Of a DNA stretch of 64,000 bases, positions 47,901-64,000 are shown piece after piece. A program made the translations under genes and the position numbers. The stretch comes from Mesorhabditis belari (taxonomy: Eukaryota > Nematoda > Chromadorea > Rhabditida > Rhabditidae), in NCBI GenBank assembly GCA_958450365.1, contig CAUEEP010000760.1:2402962-2466961 (forward strand). The letters are read 5' to 3'. Below the pieces are notes generated by a model. It saw only the letters and a program-made list of their open reading frames with translations. It ran no database searches and was not told the origin of the DNA. Every line of letters begins with the position of its first letter. The stretch's first letter is position 1.

Positions 47901-48310
47901 TGAAGCTCTACGACCTTTCCTAAGGCCTTTTCCAGCAAAAAAAAGGGGCGCAAATGTCCAGGTGCGCAAAAAAAGGTCGCATTTGTCCCACCCCCCTCAA
48001 ATCTGTCTACTCCGAGCATCACAACCGTTTTTGAGTAATCACTTTTGCTTTCCATCACTTTTTCCATCACTCAACTGAACTCCGTTTCTTTGCTGGGAAA
48101 TACTGTGGGAAACTCAATTTTTGTAGCCATTTCCAGACAGAAATAGGCAAAAAAATTTGTTTAAAAGTCACCTGCAATAGAACATACAAAAGACCAAGAG
48201 AAATGCATAAAAAGAACGGCAAATGAATTCAATGAATTCAAAACTTTTCAGACACCATCCAAATTCGGGACATCGAGCAGATGGCCGTCTCCAATTGTAT
48301 GTGCGTTTGA
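41911..48310 (+). CDS. TGF-beta superfamily ligand 2 (GDF8/11 / DAF-7-like), nine exons
   Basis: Exons: 41911-42032, 42114-42192, 42237-42350, 43255-43407, 44187-44288, 44360-44533, 44870-44992, 45472-45673, 48252-48310; 375 residues. Same architecture as gene 1: signal peptide (1-25), propeptide, furin-type site RPRR at 261-264, mature domain of 111 residues with nine cysteines (272, 283, 284, 311, 315, 339, 340, 372, 374), landmarks GCCLYDF, FGWYWVLAP, YYCTGMC and the end NCMCV. Glycosylation motif NCT at 271. Exons of 79, 114, 102, 174 and 59 bp are exactly as long as in gene 1; gene 1 exons 4 and 5 are one exon here (153 bp). It lies 3.6 kb downstream of gene 1 in the same orientation, so tandem duplication is clear, but the mature domains are strongly diverged. 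The last intron is 2.58 kb, is packed with foldbacks, and separates the final two cysteines from the rest. Confidence 0.93.
42530..43215. repeat. R1 copy in intron 3 of TGF-beta gene 2, interrupted
   Basis: AAGTCGGGTAGTCAAAAAG, GTGTCAATAGATAAAAGATA and TTGACTTAAAAAGATGA follow the same order as in the copy at 3645-4160. Its right end (GGTTAATTGATGAATTTGTT) resumes at about 43182, after the MITE at 42912-43182. Confidence 0.8.
42912..43182. mobile_element. TACCGTA MITE inserted into R1
   Basis: Left TACCGTAAGTACTGTAATAG and right ACTATTACAGTATTTACGGTA are inverted ends. Interior GCTAGACTACGCAACACTC and CATTATGGGGGTGGG recur at 54900-54975 as a truncated copy. It interrupts the R1 repeat, so it inserted later. 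Confidence 0.88.
43560..44030. repeat. Intron 4 of TGF-beta gene 2: short tandem array
   Basis: 43930-44015 has about four copies of a 21-bp unit CAGCTCTAAGTCAGCTCTAA with C/T variants. 43857-43905 has AAGCTTAACAGGCT-type repeats. No exon was missed here by phase. Confidence 0.75.
45080..45407. mobile_element. Foldback with internal 14-bp minisatellite, intron 7 of TGF-beta gene 2
   Basis: Ends GTTACGTCCGATCTAGA (about 45081) and TCTAGATCCGACGTAAC (about 45390) are inverted. Directly inside the left end is an array of about 14 copies of TTCTAGATCGGGCG (45107-45290), a variant of the terminal sequence. Confidence 0.88.
45965..46055 (-). mobile_element. tRNA-like SINE head in last intron of TGF-beta gene 2
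   Basis: Minus strand: A box TGTGACCGAGTGG, a long variable-arm-like stretch, and B box GGTTCGACTCCCC, as in serine- or leucine-type tRNAs. A related, expanded copy lies at 56920-57065 on the same strand, so this is a SINE family. Confidence 0.6.
46245..46400 (+). mobile_element. Tandem tRNA-like SINE heads
   Basis: GCCATGGCCAAGTGGTTATG (A box) and GTTGGTTCAATGGG are followed at 46305 by ATGGCCGACTGGCTAAGGGC and at 46350 by GGGTTCGACCCTGCCGG. The latter matches the arms of the foldback at 6590-7520, including the flanking GGATTATTGG and CATATATATGAGTTTTTTT. Confidence 0.65.
46640..46835. repeat. R1 core copy, inverted
   Basis: TTATGCTCTATCTTTCTTCT and AAGAAAGTGCTCAAATCGC correspond to the inverse of the R1 core. 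Confidence 0.65.
46985..47425. mobile_element. Foldback in last intron of TGF-beta gene 2 (a)
   Basis: Arms pair as GTCACGCTTTGAAGGCCTA / TAGGCCTACAAAGCGTGAC and CAAATAATACCAAATAGAGC / GCTCTATTTGGTATCATTGG. The centre (about 47160-47250) is comparatively GC-rich. Confidence 0.88.
47575..48005. mobile_element. Foldback in last intron of TGF-beta gene 2 (b)
   Basis: Near-perfect palindrome of about 430 bp: GGGGTGGGACAAATGCGACC at 47590 against GGTCGCATTTGTCCCACCCC near 47976, and AAATTTGGGCTAAAAGGCAA against TTGCCTTTTAGCCCAAATTT at the centre (about 47757 and 47805). ORFs inside it on both strands are mirror artefacts. Confidence 0.93.
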
Positions 48311-48789
48311 TAGTTTTTTTTGACTAGGATCTGTTAGATTTGTGTGTGGTTTTTCTTTTGCCATTTTTCAGCTCTAAATGAGGGTTTTTGCTAAATCGAG
48401 TACAACTTCTGCGATGCCAAGTTTTTCTTTCTCTTTAATCAATTCTTTTACTCTTGCCCAAATCCCTAAGGGTTTCTTGATCTTCAGTGCAAATTTCTCG
48501 ATCAATTAGTGATTGTATATTTCTGTTGGAGTCTATTTTGCGAATAAATTCTTGCAAGTTTATTGAAAAACCTGAAAAAGAAAACACACACACAGCTACT
48601 AAGTGAATTAGCGAATACAGAGGAATCTGAAGTTAATGATTGATTGAAAATTGATTGAAAGAATTGCTTTATAAGTATTGAAGCTTATTGAAGCTTATTG
48701 AAGCTTTATAAGTTTCCAGATATGTTTTAAAGTTTAGTAGATGTGCATTTGGTTGAGTTGATCGCTGGGCACTTGGGGTAGGCGACGGC

Positions 48790-49500
48790 GGACACGGGAA
48801 GGGCTTTCAAATCCTGAAATTGAACAAATTTGAACAAATTTCAGGAGTCAAAGCTTTAGATTTGTTCAATCCGCTTCTATTAAAAGATAACGGTATTTAT
48901 AAAGTAGGCAAACTTAGGCCTAGCCTAATAGCAACTAAAGCAGTCGATGCAAACGCTACTACTTTAACGCTACTACTGCAAACGCTGCCCCAACCCTACC
49001 TCCACCCAGGCATGTTAACAGACCGAAACTCCTTAACAAAGTACAATTCTGACTTCATTTTGTTAACAGACCGAAACTCCGTCCCTTTTTCAGTCCGTTT
49101 GCCATTGGCAATCTTCGTATTTTGCTTGTATCTTAGCCGGATTTGTTTAAAAAACGTTGAATTGACTTCCATTCAGTTTGAAATCAAGTTTTCTATTGCT
49201 TTTTACGTATTTTGCTCGTATCTTAGCCGGATTTGTTTAAAAAACATTGTATTTGCTTTCATTCGACTTGTAATCAAGTCTTTATCGCTTTCATTCGATA
49301 GAAAATTTAATTACAAGTCGAATGAAAGCAAATATAACGTTTTTCAAAGAAACCCGGTCAAGATACGAGCAAAATTCGTAGATTGCCACCGACAAACGGA
49401 TCAAACGATCAAACATTGTAACGGATCTACGGCAAACGGATCAAACGATCATCAAACGATCATCGATCAAAAGTTCACATGGCTAAGTCCATCTTGTTAA
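48790..49500. repeat. Foldback-bearing stretch with a spurious 226-codon ORF
   Basis: GTATTTTGCTTGTATCTTAG (about 49118) and GTATTTTGCTCGTATCTTAG (about 49208) are direct copies, and TTTCATTCGACTTGTAATCA (about 49257) inversely matches TTACAAGTCGAATGAAAGCA (about 49311). The open frame across 48820-49500 has no domain and repeats its own words, so it is not called a gene. Confidence 0.65.
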
Positions 49501-49544
49501 TGAATCATTAATTTCTGTTGCTTTTTAATGAATTGTTGAAGTAT

Positions 49545-49655
49545 CAGCTGAAGTACCATATTGGAACCATATTGGAACCATATTGGAACCATATTGGAAC
49601 GACATTGGAACGATATTGGAACCATATTGGAATAACCATATTGGAACTAGGCAAA
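49545..49655. repeat. 11-bp tandem repeat
   Basis: About nine copies of ATATTGGAACC with minor variants. Confidence 0.9.
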
Positions 49656-49659
49656 TGCT

Positions 49660-50300
49660 TTGCTAAAAGCATACAGATAAAATGAAAAAAAAAATATTAC
49701 TCGGCAGCAGAAAAATGCGTATGATGAAATTTGCATGTAAAAGGGTACATCTACCTGTAATGGTATCTACCTAGAGGTACTGAGGGAATGTAGCACAAAT
49801 CTGATTGCAGCTTCCGACTCCTCACTCCCCAAAAAAGCCCCGAGTACAAATTTTCAGCTTTCCAGCTCACTTCGTTGTAATTTTACATTAACGCAATTTG
49901 TATTATCGCATGTGGGACAGACGGACGTTTTTCTGTACTCTTCTTTATATTATTATTATTCTTTTTGTGTATATATTAGATGTATAATGTATAAATTGTT
50001 GCACAGTAAAGATGAGGCTTTTGTTACAAGGAATCAGTGGAATTAGGTTCGGAACGGAGTTTGACGATTTCTTTATAAAACGGTTTTTTTGCACAAAGTT
50101 GAGAAACTTTTTTAACTTCTTTCTGCTTCTATTCTCTCAAACTAGGATTCCTATTAAGTTGTTCGTATTTTGTTCTTCATATTCTTCATAAGTTATTCTG
50201 ATTTTGACCTTCATTCTTCTACTATATATAATTGAGAGCTGTCTGTCCGTCCGTCCGTCCGTCCAGACGCAACTTTCCAGACGTCCAGACGCAACTCCAG
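49660..50300. other. No gene seen
   Basis: AT-rich spacer between TGF-beta gene 2 and the copine gene, with GTCCGTCCGTCCGTCC near 50249 and CCAGACGCAACT repeats near 50264-50295. Confidence 0.5.
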
Positions 50301-50628
50301 AACCTGAGAAGCTAGAGCTCCAAAACAACACCCTTATAGGTTTTCGAGGTCGCGGAGTCCCCCGTTGAAGGGAGATTTTTTCTACGGGCAACGGAAACAG
50401 TATTATTGCGTACTCCGACCCTAGATCTCAGCACCCAGTGTACCGATTTTCATGGTTAATGTCTCGTTTTCTAGGAAATTTAAAACTAGAATAATTTCGA
50501 TGAGTGCCATTCTTCGTGCGGCCGCTTAGTGGACGCCCAGCGCAACTAGTTCTTCAGAAATTATTTTTATTTTGAACTCTTCATATTCTTCATAAGTTAA
50601 TCTTATTTTGAACTTCTCTATTTTCCAA

Positions 50629-62111
<11,483 letters not shown>

Positions 62112-62317
62112 CTGAAAGAGTTGAGCTTATTTTTAGAGGTAATGGAGGTAATTTAATAGACAATTTGTAATTGAAGGTAATTTAATAGACAATTTGTTTA
62201 AATAAAATTCAAAACCAAAGCTAATGCAATACATTTGCGCTACGGTCGTTAGAAACCTTTGCTACGGTCGTTAGAAAGCTTCAAAAGTGAGGCAACACTC
62301 AGCAAAAGTGAGACAGA

Positions 62318-62555
62318 TACACTACTGCAAAATGAAATATGATATTTGAAAAGCGATCGTCACTTTCGCGCGTCTGTAACTCCCTTGTCTTTGAGTTTAA
62401 ACTATTAGTGTTATACATTTTCTGAAAGCTCTTTTCAAGGGCTACCCAATGGTAATATTAATATTTAGAAATACGGTAAAGACAAGGGAGTTACAGACGC
62501 GCGAAAGTGACGATCGTTTTTTAAATATGATATTTCATTGTCCAGTAGTGTAGCT
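62318..62555. mobile_element. Palindromic MITE upstream of the first visible copine exon
   Basis: TACACTACTGCAAAATGAAA at the left, TTTCATTGTCCAGTAGTGTA at the right. The inner arms AAGCGATCGTCACTTTCGCG and CGCGAAAGTGACGATCG, with CTGTAACTCCCTTGTCTTT and its complement, are perfect. TA flanks fit a Tc1/mariner-mobilised element. Confidence 0.95.
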
Positions 62556-62559
62556 AAAC

Positions 62560-63180
62560 AAAAAGCCAAACCAATATTGCTGTCAACTAGCTAACGTTTA
62601 GCTACTCGTAACTATTATCAAACCATAGAGTTTGATAACTATTATCAAACCATAGAGTTTGATAACTATTATCAAACCAGTTTGAGAAAAAAGTTCATTA
62701 ATGTTTATTCAGCGAATGCAGCGGATATACAGGCTGCGGCATAGTGTTTCACTCTACAAAAGAATGATTTTCTCAAAAACTAAAAGAGTTAACAGTTTTT
62801 TCGTTTAGACATTTAAAATCTACGGACACTTTTTCACTAGATTCATGAGTTTTTGTAAAAATTTAAAGCTTCATTCGTTTCATATAAAACTTTAAATGTT
62901 ATTTGAATGAATTCAAAATAAAATCTGTCAAAAATGTGCCCATTTGTTGCCAAGATAACCTGCAATAATGAAGTTGAGATTGAATAACTTTATTGGGAAT
63001 GGTTTGGGTACTAAACAAATAGCTATATTCCTCTAAATAAGTGATTCAGATCAAGAATAACTGTTTTATCTGAATGATAACTGAGCCCATTTTTGCTAGC
63101 CAAGATTGTTAGCCAAGATAACCTCGTATTTGCAATAATCAAGTTCAAAAAGCACTACTTTTATAGTAATTAACTCTAAA
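62560..63180. other. Copine intron, no exon seen
   Basis: Starts with three copies of ACTATTATCAAACCATAGAG (62605-62680). No exon matching the copine A domain was recognised before the right edge. Confidence 0.55.
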
Positions 63181-63184
63181 AACG

Positions 63185-63960
63185 TATTAATGCAGAAGAA
63201 GCCAGAAAAAGACGATTTTTATAGACTCCAGACTCGAATTTAACTGTTTTTCAGCCGCATAGCATAACATTTTTTGTATTGCTTAACTAGGGTTGTCAAA
63301 GTCATTAAAAGATTTTTCGGTTCTTTTATTCTATGAAAAATTAGGCGTAGATTTTGTGATTAATTGTTCTTTATCAGCTTAAATTAATGTATTGTTTTAG
63401 AAAGCCAAAAAATGCATTAAACGTAACAGTACATATGCCGCATCTGGTACTTCATAGTGAATAACCTATAGAATAGTACCAAGTAGAAATAGACAATCGA
63501 ATTCAAATTAAAACCATTTAAATCGGATCGAAATGGATCGAATTGAAAAATCTATCAAATGAATCAAATCGGATCCAATCCGATTGCTAGGCTAATCGAA
63601 TTAGATCCGTTTGCTAAGCTAATCGAATCCAATCCGATTGCTAGGCCAAATCGAATCAGATCCGATTAGCGAATCAAATGAATCAAATGAATCAAATGAA
63701 TCAAATGAATCAAATGAATCAAATTGAATCGAGTCCAATCGATTCATTCAATTCAAATCCGATTCAATCCGATTCAAGCCAATTCAAAACCATGTCTAGT
63801 ACCAAGTACTATAGTTGTAGAGGTTTTAAAGTTCTCTGTACTTTAACAACTTCAATTTCTAGGCCTCCGGTCTTCCTCTATCAATCATCATCGTTGGTGT
63901 CGGCTATGATTCGTTTGAAGAGATGAAAGTTTGAAGAGAGTGTCAGACTCTGACAATCAG
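63185..63960. repeat. Inverted duplicate of the copine intron/exon segment
   Basis: Mirror copy of 53566-54700, read on the plus strand up to about 63960 and lacking the SINE. It lies about 1.1 kb upstream of the first visible copine exon, within or next to the same transcription unit but in the opposite orientation. Confidence 0.88.
63863..63955 (+). pseudogene. Damaged inverted copy of a copine exon
   Basis: After TTTCTAG it reads the same [20 protein letters not shown] as the exon at 53697-53566. A short tandem duplication (GTTTGAAGAGA) then gives a stop and shifts the frame, and the 3' end diverges after CTCTTGTCTTG. It cannot contribute coding sequence to the minus-strand copine. Confidence 0.9.
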
Positions 63961-64000
63961 CTCTTGTCTTGTCTTAAGTGCATGGTTCTTTTCCAGCTTA

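Noticed and set aside
47549..48078. Pairs of similar ORFs on opposite strands
   Set aside because: Mirror images from the palindrome at 47575-48005.
48820..49500. 226-codon ORF on the plus strand, the longest in the window
   Set aside because: It overlaps a foldback region, repeats its own words, has no domain and no splice context; it lies just past the end of TGF-beta gene 2.

Overview
The window looks like nuclear DNA of a nematode. The reasons are AT-rich sequence, small exons, introns that nearly all end in TTTCAG-like acceptors (some as short as about 38-90 bp), acceptor-like sites just upstream of start codons that would suit spliced-leader addition, and tRNA-derived SINEs plus many short TA-flanked foldback elements. 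This is inference; no genus can be named. The sequence is gene-poor. Nearly all long uninterrupted ORFs are spurious, and the real genes only appear when exons are joined across introns.

Layout. 0-6 kb: a mariner relic, then a minus-strand nine-exon class A-type GPCR (1932-4798) and a possible tiny multi-exon gene upstream of it (5345-6136). 6-12 kb: a G homopolymer of roughly 200 bases, a foldback with tRNA-like arms, a C-type lectin domain fragment (9345-9743) and a rearranged mariner element (10.8-11.7 kb). 12-34 kb: almost only repeats (minisatellites, foldbacks, dispersed families), with one orphan protein-kinase exon (17348-17474). 35-48.3 kb: two head-to-tail TGF-beta superfamily ligand genes (35276-38308 and 41911-48310) of the nine-cysteine GDF8/11 and DAF-7 type, each with signal peptide, propeptide, furin site and mature knot. 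50.6-62.1 kb: the 3' seven exons of a minus-strand copine gene that continues past the right edge. An inverted, damaged copy of one copine exon and its upstream intron lies at 63.2-63.96 kb.

The genes do not form an operon or pathway that can be read from the sequence. The coherent story is a local tandem duplication of a secreted TGF-beta ligand, with exon lengths and phases kept but sequence strongly diverged. The second coherent story is repeat biology: foldback elements recur throughout, several carry a minisatellite grown at or next to one terminus, one foldback family is nested in another repeat, and a 373-bp SINE can be delimited exactly because its empty site survives in the inverted copine duplicate.

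Exons were joined by eye from splice signals, reading phase and family motifs. No alignment or database search was run.
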